This document shows, in pieces, positions 7,637 to 15,112 of a stretch of 64,000 nt of DNA. Each line of letters begins with the position of its first letter. Within the stretch, counting starts at the first letter, position 1. The notes beneath the pieces are model-generated. The model saw nothing but the letters and a program-made list of their open reading frames with translations, had not been told where the DNA came from and searched no databases. Both the position numbers and the translations under genes were made by a program. Source of the DNA: Aureimonas glaciei (GTDB lineage Bacteria; Pseudomonadota; Alphaproteobacteria; Rhizobiales; Rhizobiaceae); NCBI RefSeq assembly GCF_014643375.1, contig NZ_BMJJ01000007.1, positions 6,925-70,924 on the forward strand, written 5' to 3'.

Positions 7637-8704
7637 ATGACTGACTTCCGAGGATTCAAAGGCGCCGCGAAGCCGCTCGATGACATCGATCTGCCGAAGC
7701 TCGGCGCGCGGGTCAGCGTCGGCGAGGACGAGATCCACGCCGTCATCGATGTCGAGGCATCGGGCGGCGCCTGGGACCGGCAGGGGCGGCCGAAGATGCT
7801 TTTCGAGCCGCACGTCTTCTATCGCAACCTCTCCGGCGCCGCGCGCGACAAGGCTGTCGCTGTCGGGATGGCCTATCCGAAGTGGGGCACCAAGCCTTAT
7901 CCGGCCGACAGCTATCCCCGACTGCTGCAGGCGATGGCGATCGATGAGACAGCAGCGCTGAAGGCCGCGTCGTGGGGCCTCGGCCAGATCCTCGGCGAGA
8001 ACTTCGCCATGGCCGGCTTCGCTTCACCGCAGGCGATGGTCCTTGCCTTCCTCGACGATGCCGAGGCGCACCTCGAGGCGATGGTCGCCTTCATCATCGC
8101 GGCCGGGCTCGACGACGACATCCGCCGGCACGATTGGTCCGGCTTCGCGCGCGGCTACAATGGGCCCGGCTACGCCAAGAACCGCTACCACCTGAAGCTC
8201 GCCACGGCTTTCGCCAAGTGGTCGAAGATCAAGGACACACCCTGGTCGGCTGCAGACGCGGTCACGGCGGCGAACGACAATGCGGCGATCGATGCCTCGC
8301 CGGTGGCGCTGAGCCGCGGCGACAAGGGCGATGCGGTGAAGGCGCTGCAGGTGCAGCTGCGCGATGCCGGGTTCTATACCAGCAGGCTCGACGGCGACTT
8401 CGGCGCCGCGACCGAGGCGGCGGTGCGGGCTTTCCAGAAGTCACGCGGTCTGACGGTCGACGGCTGGGCCGGGATCAAGACGGTGGCGGCTCTGTCGGCC
8501 GCGCTGCAGACGGCGCCGGTCGTAGTCGCCGCCCCAGCGCCGGTCATCGCGGCCGAGCCCTCCATGCCGGTGACTGTTCAGCCCCCTCCGCCGACCACCG
8601 CAATGTCGCCGGACGCACCGATCGGCACGCCGCAGCAGTATTTCACCCTCATCCAGGCGATGGCCGCTGCAGGCATCGCCGCCCTCGAAAAGAAGGCCGC
8701 ATGA
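7637..8704 (+). CDS. Endolysin: N-acetylmuramidase domain plus peptidoglycan-binding domain
   Basis: The 355-residue protein has an N-terminal N-acetylmuramidase domain (about residues 25-205) of the phage DUF3380 type. The conserved DVEASGGAWD segment near residue 38 holds the likely catalytic Glu, and KMLFEPHVFY follows. A PG_binding_1 domain (about residues 218-285; LSRGDKGDAVKALQ, FGAATEAAVRAFQ) follows, then a Pro/Ala-rich tail. It cleaves the glycan strand of peptidoglycan at lysis. There is no signal peptide, so export depends on a holin. An AGGAGG ribosome-binding site precedes the ATG. The stop overlaps the next gene's ATG in an ATGA motif. Confidence 0.9.
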   Translation: MTDFRGFKGAAKPLDDIDLPKLGARVSVGEDEIHAVIDVEASGGAWDRQGRPKMLFEPHVFYRNLSGAARDKAVAVGMAYPKWGTKPYPADSYPRLLQAMAIDETAALKAASWGLGQILGENFAMAGFASPQAMVLAFLDDAEAHLEAMVAFIIAAGLDDDIRRHDWSGFARGYNGPGYAKNRYHLKLATAFAKWSKIKDTPWSAADAVTAANDNAAIDASPVALSRGDKGDAVKALQVQLRDAGFYTSRLDGDFGAATEAAVRAFQKSRGLTVDGWAGIKTVAALSAALQTAPVVVAAPAPVIAAEPSMPVTVQPPPPTTAMSPDAPIGTPQQYFTLIQAMAAAGIAALEKKAA

Positions 8705-9219
8705 CAATGTGGGAATCGTTCTGGAACACGACCTGGGAGATCCTCGGACCGTTCTATGCCGCGGTGCTGCCGATCGCCGCCTCGGCCGTCGTCGGTTACC
8801 TGGTGAAGCTCTACCGCGACAAGACCGGGCAGGAGGTGAACGCCATCTTCCGAGAAGCGCTGCAGGGTGCGATCACGCGGACGGCCAACGCGATCGTCGT
8901 CAAGGCGGGCGGCGCCGCGGCACTGAACGCGCTGCCGGCGGACGCCCTCGACCTCGGCGTGCGGATGGTGAAGGAAGCCGTTCCCGAGGCGGTGGCGCAC
9001 TTCGCCAGGGAAGGTCTGACGGACGAGAATATCGCGTCGAAGATCCTGCCGCAGGCGGAGGCAATCATCGCGGCCGCGCCTCTCGCGCCGGCGGCGATGG
9101 AGATCGCCAAGCATGTCGAGCAGGCTTTGACGGATCCGACCAAGGTCGCCCCCGATATCGGGAAAGTTCTCGACCAGATCATCCGCAGTCTGCCGCCCCG
9201 AGCTTCCGGCAACGGGTGA
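8701..9219 (+). CDS. Holin candidate, single N-terminal membrane segment
   Basis: A 172-residue protein whose ATG overlaps the endolysin stop (ATGA). Residues about 11-35 (EILGPFYAAVLPIAASAVVGYLV) form one membrane helix, followed by an amphipathic helix-rich, Ala-rich cytoplasmic part. The layout of one N-terminal helix plus a long amphipathic tail (KLYRDKTGQE...) resembles the LLH-type holin superfamily. Translational coupling to the endolysin supports a role in forming the lysis lesion. Identity as a holin is inferred from layout and context. Confidence 0.55.
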   Translation: MTMWESFWNTTWEILGPFYAAVLPIAASAVVGYLVKLYRDKTGQEVNAIFREALQGAITRTANAIVVKAGGAAALNALPADALDLGVRMVKEAVPEAVAHFAREGLTDENIASKILPQAEAIIAAAPLAPAAMEIAKHVEQALTDPTKVAPDIGKVLDQIIRSLPPRASGNG

Positions 9220-9222
9220 CGC

Positions 9223-9537
9223 ATGAACGGTGATCGCGATAGGGAGAACGCGAGCCTCCCCGAGTTCCTGGCCTTTGGCCAACTGCCTGGGCCGACGAAA
9301 GAGTTTTTCGGCCAGCTGCGTCCGGAGGAGGTCGACACGCTCAAGAAGCTGTCTCGGCTCGGCCCGGAAGAGCAGGACCAACTCTTCCAGGCGATCAGGC
9401 TGGCACATTCCTTCATCACCGCTGGCAAGGCGGCGAAGTGGCTGATCATCACCATGGTCGGCACCTTCATTGGCTTCATGCTGCTGGCCGAGAACATCCA
9501 GAAGGCATTCGCCTGGTTTCAGGGAGGTACGAAATGA
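9223..9537 (+). CDS. Small membrane protein of the lysis cassette
   Basis: A 104-residue protein beginning 3 bp after the previous stop. The first two thirds are soluble and charged; one membrane helix (WLIITMVGTFIGFMLLA) lies at about residues 72-90, leaving a short C-terminal tail. Single-helix proteins in this position may be a second holin, an antiholin or an inner-membrane spanin, but no motif decides. Its stop overlaps the next ATG (ATGA), so the four genes of the cassette form one translational unit. Confidence 0.55.
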   Translation: MNGDRDRENASLPEFLAFGQLPGPTKEFFGQLRPEEVDTLKKLSRLGPEEQDQLFQAIRLAHSFITAGKAAKWLIITMVGTFIGFMLLAENIQKAFAWFQGGTK

Positions 9538-9959
9538 GACGGGCCCTGATCTTCGCCATCTGCAATGTTGGGGCTGCCTTGCTTGCGATCTGGGCTGCGG
9601 ATCGCAACCCCGCGACCGAGACTGTGTCAGTGACGATCGCCCCGGCCTTGGTGTCCGCCGGCGGCGACGCGGAGGTGCGCTACATCTACCAGCGTTTCCG
9701 GCTATGCAATCGCCGATCGGTGCAACAGGTGGCTGACGCCGGAGGTCGAACCTTCCAGATCGGCGAGACCGAAAGCCCGCCGTATGTCGGACGGGTCCAG
9801 GGCACGGCCGGGACGTTTGTCCAGCCGTTCCGGGTGCCGCTGGCCGCTCAGCCTGGTGCCGCCGTCTATCGTGTCGACATCCGCGACTATTGCAACCCGA
9901 TCCATCGGCTGTGGCCAATCCACAAGACGATCGAGGCGCCGTTCATGATCGCGCCGTGA
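9534..9959 (+). CDS. Exported protein of the lysis cassette, unknown family
   Basis: A 141-residue protein with an N-terminal hydrophobic segment (LIFAICNVGAALLAIWAA, residues 5-22) that could be a signal peptide or anchor, followed by a beta-rich periplasmic domain with two cysteines (CNRR near 58 and DYCNP near 122) able to form a disulfide. AGGGAGG precedes the ATG, which overlaps the upstream stop. Its place at the end of the lysis genes suggests a role at the outer layers of the envelope, possibly spanin-like, but there is no lipobox and no recognised family. Confidence 0.5.
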   Translation: MRRALIFAICNVGAALLAIWAADRNPATETVSVTIAPALVSAGGDAEVRYIYQRFRLCNRRSVQQVADAGGRTFQIGETESPPYVGRVQGTAGTFVQPFRVPLAAQPGAAVYRVDIRDYCNPIHRLWPIHKTIEAPFMIAP

Positions 9960-10091
9960 CCAGGCAGGGTGAGCAGCATCTTCAATCTCGTGCCCGTTCT
10001 GGTCGAGCCTTACTCACTCGCGTGGGGATTATTTTGAGACGATACGAGCTTTCCGCATGTCGCATGAACACGCCGAGTGATTGCTTCCCGA

Positions 10092-10116
10092 GGAACGGAA
10101 AGCCGTCCGCCGGGTT
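10092..10116 (+). promoter_or_regulatory. EcfG-like (general stress sigma factor) promoter candidate
   Basis: GGAAC, a 16-bp spacer and GGTT match the alphaproteobacterial EcfG consensus (GGAAC-N16/17-CGTT) with one mismatch. The start site would fall about 20 nt before the ribosome-binding site of the exported protein gene at 10144. Confidence 0.35.
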
Positions 10117-10143
10117 CTCAGCTCACTCATATTGGAGAAATTC

Positions 10144-10452
10144 ATGCGCATGTCCTTCAAAGCAGCCGCCGTCGCCGTGGCTCTCATGACCGCGGGTCTC
10201 ACCGGCACGGCAGCTCCTGCAATGGCGCGAGACGGCATCTCGTCGGGCATCGTCCTTGTTCACGACACGGGGCGCCGGCATAGCCATGATCGTGATCGCT
10301 ACGAGCGTCGCCATCACCGCGGTGGATACGACCGTCGGGATCGCCACGACCGTCGAGATCGCTATGAGCGCCGTCATTCGCGGCATGACCGGGATCATCG
10401 TCGAGATCGCCGTGATCGCCGGGACAACGACATCGTCATCCGCCTGCGATAG
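10144..10452 (+). CDS. Small exported Arg/His/Asp-rich protein
   Basis: The 102-residue product has a clean signal peptide (residues 1-22, cleavage likely after APAMA near 22-24), a short neutral stretch (DGISSGIVLVHDTG) and then about 55 residues made almost only of Arg, His, Asp and Tyr in an irregular repeat (DRDRYERR, DRRDRHDRRD). It ends in IVIRLR. ATG 10144 is chosen because TTGGAGAAATTC precedes it and the signal peptide starts there. A tail this rich in His and Asp could bind metal or polyanions in the periplasm; that is inference. An EcfG-like promoter candidate lies upstream and a terminator follows, so the gene is a stand-alone unit, as expected for prophage cargo. Confidence 0.65.
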   Translation: MRMSFKAAAVAVALMTAGLTGTAAPAMARDGISSGIVLVHDTGRRHSHDRDRYERRHHRGGYDRRDRHDRRDRYERRHSRHDRDHRRDRRDRRDNDIVIRLR

Positions 10453-10485
10453 GACATTCGAGACTGGCGTATTGAAGCCATGTCG

Positions 10486-10524
10486 AAGCCGCCGTCTCCC
10501 TTCACCGGGCGGCGGCGGCTTTTT
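10486..10524 (+). terminator. Rho-independent terminator
   Basis: AAGCCGCCG pairs perfectly with CGGCGGCTT across an 18-nt loop and is followed by a T-run. It ends the transcript of the Arg/His/Asp-rich protein gene. Confidence 0.8.
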
Positions 10525-10535
10525 GCGTTTCAGCG

Positions 10536-10724
10536 TTAGGTGGTCGATTGTTCGGCGAGCGCTGTGAAGTAGGCCGCCTCGGCTTCTGCTCGCGCCCGGC
10601 GCCGTGCCTCGTCGATGGGTACATCCTCGGTGATGGCGATCAGCTGCGCGTGGAACTCGATCGTCTCGCGTTCAGCCTCGTACTCGGCCTCGGGGTTCGG
10701 GTCGTAGAGCGATCTGAGGGGCAT
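10536..10724 (-). CDS. Small acidic helical phage protein
   Basis: A 62-residue protein (MPLRSLYDPNPEAEYEAERE...) that is strongly acidic and helical, with an RRRARAEAEAAYF stretch near the C-terminus. ATG 10724 is preferred; an upstream TTG at 10772 would add 16 residues. It is the last gene of a reverse-oriented group of small genes. No family is recognised. Confidence 0.5.
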   Translation of the reverse strand: MPLRSLYDPNPEAEYEAERETIEFHAQLIAITEDVPIDEARRRARAEAEAAYFTALAEQSTT

Positions 10725-10793
10725 GGTCTCACTGCGGCGTTGCTCCGATGGCATCGTCCAGGTCGCGCTCAACCGGTGGCGCAGACAGGCGCC

Positions 10794-11210
10794 TCAAGGC
10801 GTTCGTTTCTTCATCTGCATCGCGTCCGCGAACGCTCCGGGAGACCGGACCAGATGCGCCATGACCGAACGATCTTCCGTGTAGGCCACATACGCTGCCG
10901 AAATCGCATCGACGCTGCGCTGCCCGAAATTGGGATGTCCCTTGTGGAGGTGCCCGTTCTCGACGAACGTCATAATGTCGGCGGAGAGCAGGGGCCGGCC
11001 TTCGATCTCCAAGACGTTCCGGATGACGGTGACGGCGTTTTTCCCCAGCCCAGAAGGGGCGATCGGCTGACTACCCTTCTTGACGATCTGCTGCACCCTT
11101 GAGGTGGTTACTCCATGGTCTCGGGCAACGGCCGACATGGTCTCGCCCGCCTCGACGCGACGGACTATATTTGCGTTTCGCCTAGTCGTCGCTTTCAGGT
11201 TCGGGTGCAT
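10794..11210 (-). CDS. Helix-turn-helix protein, probable phage regulator
   Basis: A 138-residue protein with a helix-turn-helix at about residues 14-45 (IVRRVEAGETMSAVARDHGV followed by TTSRVQQIVKK), which resembles sigma-70 region 4 or resolvase-like helix-turn-helix domains. The remaining ~90 residues have no recognised fold but look structured (LLSADIMTFVENGHLHKGHP). Its ATG lies inside the end of the upstream gene (29-bp overlap), so the two are probably co-translated. It may regulate early phage genes; the target is unknown. Confidence 0.6.
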   Translation of the reverse strand: MHPNLKATTRRNANIVRRVEAGETMSAVARDHGVTTSRVQQIVKKGSQPIAPSGLGKNAVTVIRNVLEIEGRPLLSADIMTFVENGHLHKGHPNFGQRSVDAISAAYVAYTEDRSVMAHLVRSPGAFADAMQMKKRTP

Positions 11211-11445
11211 TAGGTTGGTCTGTCCACTCGGCGCGATAGACGTCCGCTTGGGTGCGCCAGTGCGCCAAGATCCCCTTCAAATGGTTGTGCGCTAGGTCGA
11301 TCATCGCTGCGGCGACGTCGGCTTCGGTCCACCCGGCTGCGACCGCCTGCCTCACCAGATCCTGGAAGGCCGGCTCCAGGCTGAGCTGGCACTCCAACGC
11401 GCGGTCGGGATGGTCTTCGGGAAGACGCGGCAAGGAGATGATCAT
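11182..11445 (-). CDS. Small phage protein of unknown function
   Basis: An 87-residue helical protein with Leu/Ala-rich segments (LEPAFQDLVRQAVAAGWTEA) and an acidic C-terminus. It starts in an ATGA overlap with the stop of the upstream zinc-ribbon-like gene and ends inside the downstream helix-turn-helix gene. The phrase AVAAGWTEADVAAAMIDLA is reminiscent of small UBA-like or adaptor helices, but no family is recognised. Confidence 0.55.
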   Translation of the reverse strand: MIISLPRLPEDHPDRALECQLSLEPAFQDLVRQAVAAGWTEADVAAAMIDLAHNHLKGILAHWRTQADVYRAEWTDQPNAPEPESDD

Positions 11446-11723
11446 CGGCGAACCCCATACGTTGCAGGGTCAATCGTTAGCCCGATCTTGTTCGACCCGC
11501 ACACTGAGCACTTTATGCCCCATCTCTGGTTGATGTGACAGCGGTCGCGGCCCCACAATTCGATAGCCTTCTCCAGGTCGAGGTTCAGCTCCCGGCCGCA
11601 TAATGTCTCGGTGCACTGAAAACTCAGACGGTCGCCGGCGTCCGGCATGTCGCAGGGCGTGGCGCTGAGAGATCGGCTTTCAGCCAACTTCCTGTTCTGT
11701 ATCAGGTGGATAGGTTGGCACAT
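11442..11723 (-). CDS. Small cysteine-rich (zinc-ribbon-like) phage protein
   Basis: A 93-residue protein with cysteines in CTETLC (about residues 42-47) and CSVCGSNKIGLTIDP (about 75-78). The last pattern is typical of a zinc ribbon knuckle. ATG 11723 is chosen because a GAGGGA ribosome-binding site precedes it; the longer frame has no family support and would overlap the divergent gene. It heads a three-gene reverse operon and is divergent from the Rmf/CrpP-like gene across only 45 bp. Confidence 0.55.
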   Translation of the reverse strand: MCQPIHLIQNRKLAESRSLSATPCDMPDAGDRLSFQCTETLCGRELNLDLEKAIELWGRDRCHINQRWGIKCSVCGSNKIGLTIDPATYGVRR

Positions 11724-11768
11724 GTTCACTCCCTCAAGATTAGCTGGAAACTGTAGAAGGACTTGAAC

Positions 11769-11957
11769 ATGGACGGCAGTCGGAAGATCGAGGGCGCACG
11801 GGCGTTCAACCGTGGCATCGAGAGGGATCGCTGTCCGTACGCTCCGGGTTCCGCTCCGTTTAAGGAGTGGGTCGAAGGATGGAAGCACCAGAAAGCCGAG
11901 TTCGAGAACAGGCTCGAGTATGAGCGCCACGCGCTGCAGGTGGCGAGAGCGAGCTGA
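11769..11957 (+). CDS. Ribosome modulation factor (Rmf/CrpP)-like small protein
   Basis: The 62-residue protein has the pattern of Rmf/CrpP family members: ARAFNRG near residue 10, RDRCPY at 19-24, then a variable loop and WVEGWKHQ at 34-41. E. coli Rmf has the corresponding CPY and W-x2-GW residues and dimerises 70S ribosomes in stationary phase; CrpP-type relatives occur on mobile elements. Start ATG 11769 follows AAGGACTTGAAC. It is the only + strand gene in the early region and is divergent from the small-gene operon. The ribosome role is inferred from the short motif only. Confidence 0.5.
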   Translation: MDGSRKIEGARAFNRGIERDRCPYAPGSAPFKEWVEGWKHQKAEFENRLEYERHALQVARAS

Positions 11958-12062
11958 GGCTCGATTGCGGATTCAGTGCTAGAGCGATGTTCAGACGCTA
12001 TTGAACCAGGTTTCGACGCGACGGCTCCGCGCGGGGGACCATGTGCGGCAGAGGCCCTCGAT

Positions 12063-12578
12063 CTAGCTCCGACACCAGCGGTTTCCGCTGTTCGGCCAGT
12101 TCTGCGCTAGTCCTTCGCGGATGAGCACCGTGCCGGCGTCGCGCCCGTCGGCCAGCCGAAACTTCAGGAGCTGGCGACTAAAGTGGTCGTTGCGTCCGCG
12201 CTCCGCAGTGAAGCCTTCGCCGAGCAGTTCTGCAAGCCGCTGTTTCGCCCTCTCGCCGGTCCTGCGTTCCGCTGAGCATTCCGGTTTGCCGATCTCCGGC
12301 GCGTCGACGCCTTCCAGTCGCCACTGGAGGCCCTCAAGCCACCCGCTGTCGCCGTCGATGACGCAGGACCCGCTGGGCGGCGCATGGCGGCCGTTCGTGC
12401 ATAGCGGCATCGCGATACGCTGAGCGTTCCCCGCGGGCGCCGGCGCCCGGCTGCCGGCCGGCGCTGGACGGATCGCGTCACCGAGCTCGCCCAGATCCAG
12501 CTGCTGGAGGATCGATGGGCCGAAGACCGCCACAAGAGCGACGACGGCGACCAGTTTCCAGATGCCCGTAAGCCTCAT
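12063..12578 (-). CDS. Staphylococcal nuclease-like (thermonuclease) membrane-anchored or exported protein
   Basis: A 171-residue protein with an N-terminal hydrophobic segment (residues 6-22, signal or anchor), a Pro/Ala linker and an SNase-like domain from about residue 70. Nuclease positions are visible: VIDGDS (Asp75, Asp77; Ser78 where Thr is usual), WRLEGVDAPE (Arg87, Asp92, Glu95) and Arg135 in FSRQLL. These match the metal and catalytic residues of staphylococcal nuclease. It would cleave DNA or RNA outside the cytoplasm. It is the last gene of the ligase-led operon, and its ATG overlaps the upstream stop. Confidence 0.75.
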   Translation of the reverse strand: MRLTGIWKLVAVVALVAVFGPSILQQLDLGELGDAIRPAPAGSRAPAPAGNAQRIAMPLCTNGRHAPPSGSCVIDGDSGWLEGLQWRLEGVDAPEIGKPECSAERRTGERAKQRLAELLGEGFTAERGRNDHFSRQLLKFRLADGRDAGTVLIREGLAQNWPNSGNRWCRS

Positions 12579-12958
12579 GCTCTCCCCTCGGCTTCTGCCT
12601 CGAGGAATTCCGTCAGCACCAGCAAGCTCCGAATGGCCGCCCGCGGGTCGCCGCCACAGATCGCGAGCGCCTCGTCGATCGACGCTTCAATGTCGCCTCC
12701 AACCTCTTGCCAGCCCAGATCATCGCCGCCGCCCCTCGTTGAAGCCATGCGAGCAAAGTCCGCGGTACCGTCGCTCACCTCGCGGGCAAAAGCGCATAGC
12801 GCGGCTGCCAGATCGCTAGCCGCTTGGTAGTCCGGACCGGACGTCTCGAGATGTCGCATCGTCCCGCACGTCGCCGACCACAGCGCATGGGCCTTCCGAA
12901 GGAGCTCGTCGCGCTCGGGAGAATAGAGGGCTTTGCGGCGCTGCGCCCGCCGGCTCAC
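12575..12958 (-). CDS. Helical phage protein of unknown function
   Basis: A 127-residue, largely helical protein. The segment EALAICGGDPRAAIRSLLVL near residues 96-115 shares the pattern A-x-GGD-x-R-x-AI-x2-L with the small protein encoded just upstream (AAAGGDLRSAILGLVRG), so the two probably share a helical motif. Start and stop overlap both neighbours by 4 bp (ATGA), showing tight translational coupling. No family is recognised. Confidence 0.6.
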   Translation of the reverse strand: MSRRAQRRKALYSPERDELLRKAHALWSATCGTMRHLETSGPDYQAASDLAAALCAFAREVSDGTADFARMASTRGGGDDLGWQEVGGDIEASIDEALAICGGDPRAAIRSLLVLTEFLEAEAEGRA

Positions 12959-13152
12959 CGCAGCCGGCGCCGGACATAGCCTGCCGATGTTGACGCCCGC
13001 GCCTCGGCTGCGATCGCATGCTGGCCGCGGACCAGGCCCAGGATCGCAGAGCGCAAATCGCCGCCGGCCGCCGCGATCACCTCGTCGACAACGCTGTCGA
13101 AACTTTCATCGACGGTCACCAGCGGCGCGGACTTCGGGGACATGTGGGACAT
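12955..13152 (-). CDS. Small phage protein with GGD-type helical motif
   Basis: A 65-residue protein with the AAGGDLRSAILGLVRG segment at about residues 28-43, echoed in the next gene. The C-terminus is basic (AGYVRRRLR). Start 13152 or the in-frame ATG at 13143 are both possible. It overlaps the downstream start by 4 bp. Function unknown. Confidence 0.5.
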   Translation of the reverse strand: MSHMSPKSAPLVTVDESFDSVVDEVIAAAGGDLRSAILGLVRGQHAIAAEARASTSAGYVRRRLR

Positions 13153-13215
13153 GTGGCTCTCCTGATTCTCCGCCGGATGGTGCCACCGCAGGAGCAGGAT
13201 AAGAAGACAATGTTC

Positions 13216-13732
13216 CTATTTTGTTCCAGATATGGACGGCTGTCCACAAGCGATCTTCCCGGTAAAGCGACCCTCTAGTGGCTTGTCTCGCCAGCCAGAT
13301 TTTCCGGCACCCGGATCGAGGCCGCCGTGACCAATACGCTCCCAGCCCTCTCGGTAGAGCTCGATATTGTAGCTCTTCGGCTGCAGCCAGTACGATACCT
13401 TTCCCTCGCCGTTCTCTCCCCTGTGGGCGCTTTCGCGAACCTCTCTGGGGACCATCACGTAGGTCTTCGGGGCGCGGTCGGCGACCGGTCACGATGATCC
13501 AGAAGTCGCCCATTATCTTGTCGAGGGACGTTCCCAGGGGCACAGGATTTAGCTTGCTCAGGGTCTTGATCTGGATGCCGAGCATGCGCGAGGCATCCTC
13601 ATTGTAGATTATCAGATCGACGCCCCGTGCATTTCGTGCGGTCGGCATGCAGTTCCATCCTCGTAGCGATAGCTCGAGGCAGGTGTGATAGAGGCCGACG
13701 TTTCCGACGAGTTGGGGGTTGAGCTTTGTCAT
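13216..13732 (-). pseudogene. PD-(D/E)XK-like conserved protein, frameshifted
   Basis: Two overlapping frames together make one protein. The first starts at 13732 (MTKLNPQLVGN...) and reads through RGVDLIIYNEDASRMLGIQIK, where Asp39, Gln54 and Lys56 give a D...QxK nuclease-like signature. It stays in register until IIVT, after which the correct continuation (VADRAPKTYVMVPREVRE... to YREGWERIGHG) is found in the neighbouring frame ending at 13216. Removing one base at 13485/13486 restores a continuous frame of about 171 residues. The upstream frame runs on as nonsense to 13106. I know this family as a small conserved phage or island protein of unknown role. The lesion could be real or a sequencing error. 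Confidence 0.75.
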
Positions 13733-13759
13733 GCTGAGCCTGCGAAAGAGAGCGACCAG

Positions 13760-14815
13760 TCAGAGCTCGAGCACGGCGCCGGCGTCGGCATCGTCGCGCA
13801 GCCCCTTGAACGAAGCGTGCCGCAGCCGGCCGTCGTTCGTCCAGGCGCGGAAGTCGATTTCGGCAACGAGATCCGGCCGAGCAAAGACGAGGCGCTTGCT
13901 CTGACCGGGCGGCAATGGGGCCGCGGGCTTCGCGATCTTCAGCGCGTCGAGCTGCAGTTTCAGCGCTTCCGCCGTCTCGTCGCTGAAGCCGGTCCCGACC
14001 GATCCGACAAACACCAGGTCACCACCGCGTCGGGCCGCCAGCAACAAGCTGCCTATCGCGCCGCGCATGGCCGTCGAGGGTTCATAGCCGAGGACTGCGA
14101 AACTCTCGCGCTGGACGCACTTGATCTTCAGCCAATCGCCTTGGCGCCCGGATCGGTACGGCCGATCGCGGTGCTTGGCAATGATCCCCTCGAGCCCGTG
14201 CTGGCACGCCGTCTTCAGCAAGGCGGCCCCATCGGCTTCCACTTCTTGCGATAGGCGGATGTCGCCCGTCTGGCCGGAAAGGAGATCCTCGAGCAGGTGG
14301 CGGCGCTCGGCGAGCGCCATGCCCGAAAGGTCCATCCCGTCGAGATATAGGAGATCGAAGGCGTAGAGGATGGCTTCGCTGGCTGATCGCTTGCCGCCGC
14401 GCCCGCCGAGAGCCTGCTGCAAGGCGCCGAAGTCGGACCGGCCCTCATCGTCGAGCACGACCGCTTCGCCGTCGATAATCAACGTCGATGTGTCGAGCGC
14501 GCGGGCAGCGTTCGCAATGGCAGGAAAGCGGTGCGTCCAGTCGTGTCCGCCGCGCGTGAGGATCCGTACGCCCGCGGGCTCGACATGGATCGCCAGGCGG
14601 TAGCCGTCCCATTTGATTTCGAAGGACCAGTCCGGACCCACAGGCGGAACCGCTGTGAGGACGGCCAGGCAAGGCTCGATGCGCGACGGCATGAGGTCCA
14701 GCGGCAGCTGTGGCTGGCGGGGGTCGCGAACCGGCTGCGCAGGCCCACGCAGCTCTGCCGCCGCCTGGTGGCGCAGAGGGACGACTTGGCGGGAACGGGG
14801 TGGTCGCTTGGCCAT
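13760..14815 (-). CDS. ATP-dependent DNA ligase (LigD-ligase-domain type)
   Basis: The 351-residue protein carries the nucleotidyltransferase and OB domains of LigD/LigC-like ligases. Motif I is EIKWDGYR with catalytic Lys68; further motifs include IIDGEAVVLDD, AFDLLYLDG, EGIIAKHRD and WLKIKC (motif V). The OB fold runs from about residue 220 (VQRESFAVLGYEPS). No primase or phosphoesterase domain is attached. It seals nicks with ATP and, in a prophage, could serve replication or repair of ends. It is the first gene of a reverse operon with a PD-(D/E)XK-like gene, two small genes and an SNase-like gene. Confidence 0.9.
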   Translation of the reverse strand: MAKRPPRSRQVVPLRHQAAAELRGPAQPVRDPRQPQLPLDLMPSRIEPCLAVLTAVPPVGPDWSFEIKWDGYRLAIHVEPAGVRILTRGGHDWTHRFPAIANAARALDTSTLIIDGEAVVLDDEGRSDFGALQQALGGRGGKRSASEAILYAFDLLYLDGMDLSGMALAERRHLLEDLLSGQTGDIRLSQEVEADGAALLKTACQHGLEGIIAKHRDRPYRSGRQGDWLKIKCVQRESFAVLGYEPSTAMRGAIGSLLLAARRGGDLVFVGSVGTGFSDETAEALKLQLDALKIAKPAAPLPPGQSKRLVFARPDLVAEIDFRAWTNDGRLRHASFKGLRDDADAGAVLEL

Positions 14816-15112
14816 TCCTGCATTTGGCAGGCCGACCGGTTAAATTCTCGTAGCGGGATCGCGACTTAGACCGACTGCGACCGCGATGCCTGCGGCACCG
14901 GGAAGGCAATAAAATGTGTGCCTGCCTGGATCGGGCGGTAAGACTTCCACGTAAGGTAACCCTATGGAAAAACTGAGCTGAATCTGTTCGTGATGGAGCA
15001 TTAAGGGGGCCCGGCAGAGGCGCGGGTGTGTAGCCACGCTTTGAATTTCTGAGATTGTGTTAATAAAGCGTTATGTTACAGCTCAGTAGTTACTTAGCTG
15101 GGGGGCGTTCAT

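Noticed and set aside
7972-8700. Long + frame upstream of the holin candidate inside the endolysin gene
   Set aside because: It is the shifted reading of the endolysin; the real gene starts at the ATG at 8701.
13106-13215. C-terminal extension of the PD-(D/E)XK-like frame
   Set aside because: It is out-of-frame nonsense after the frameshift; the true C-terminus is in the neighbouring frame.
14840-15037. 65-codon minus-strand frame between the ligase and the coiled-coil genes
   Set aside because: No ribosome-binding site, odd composition and no family features.
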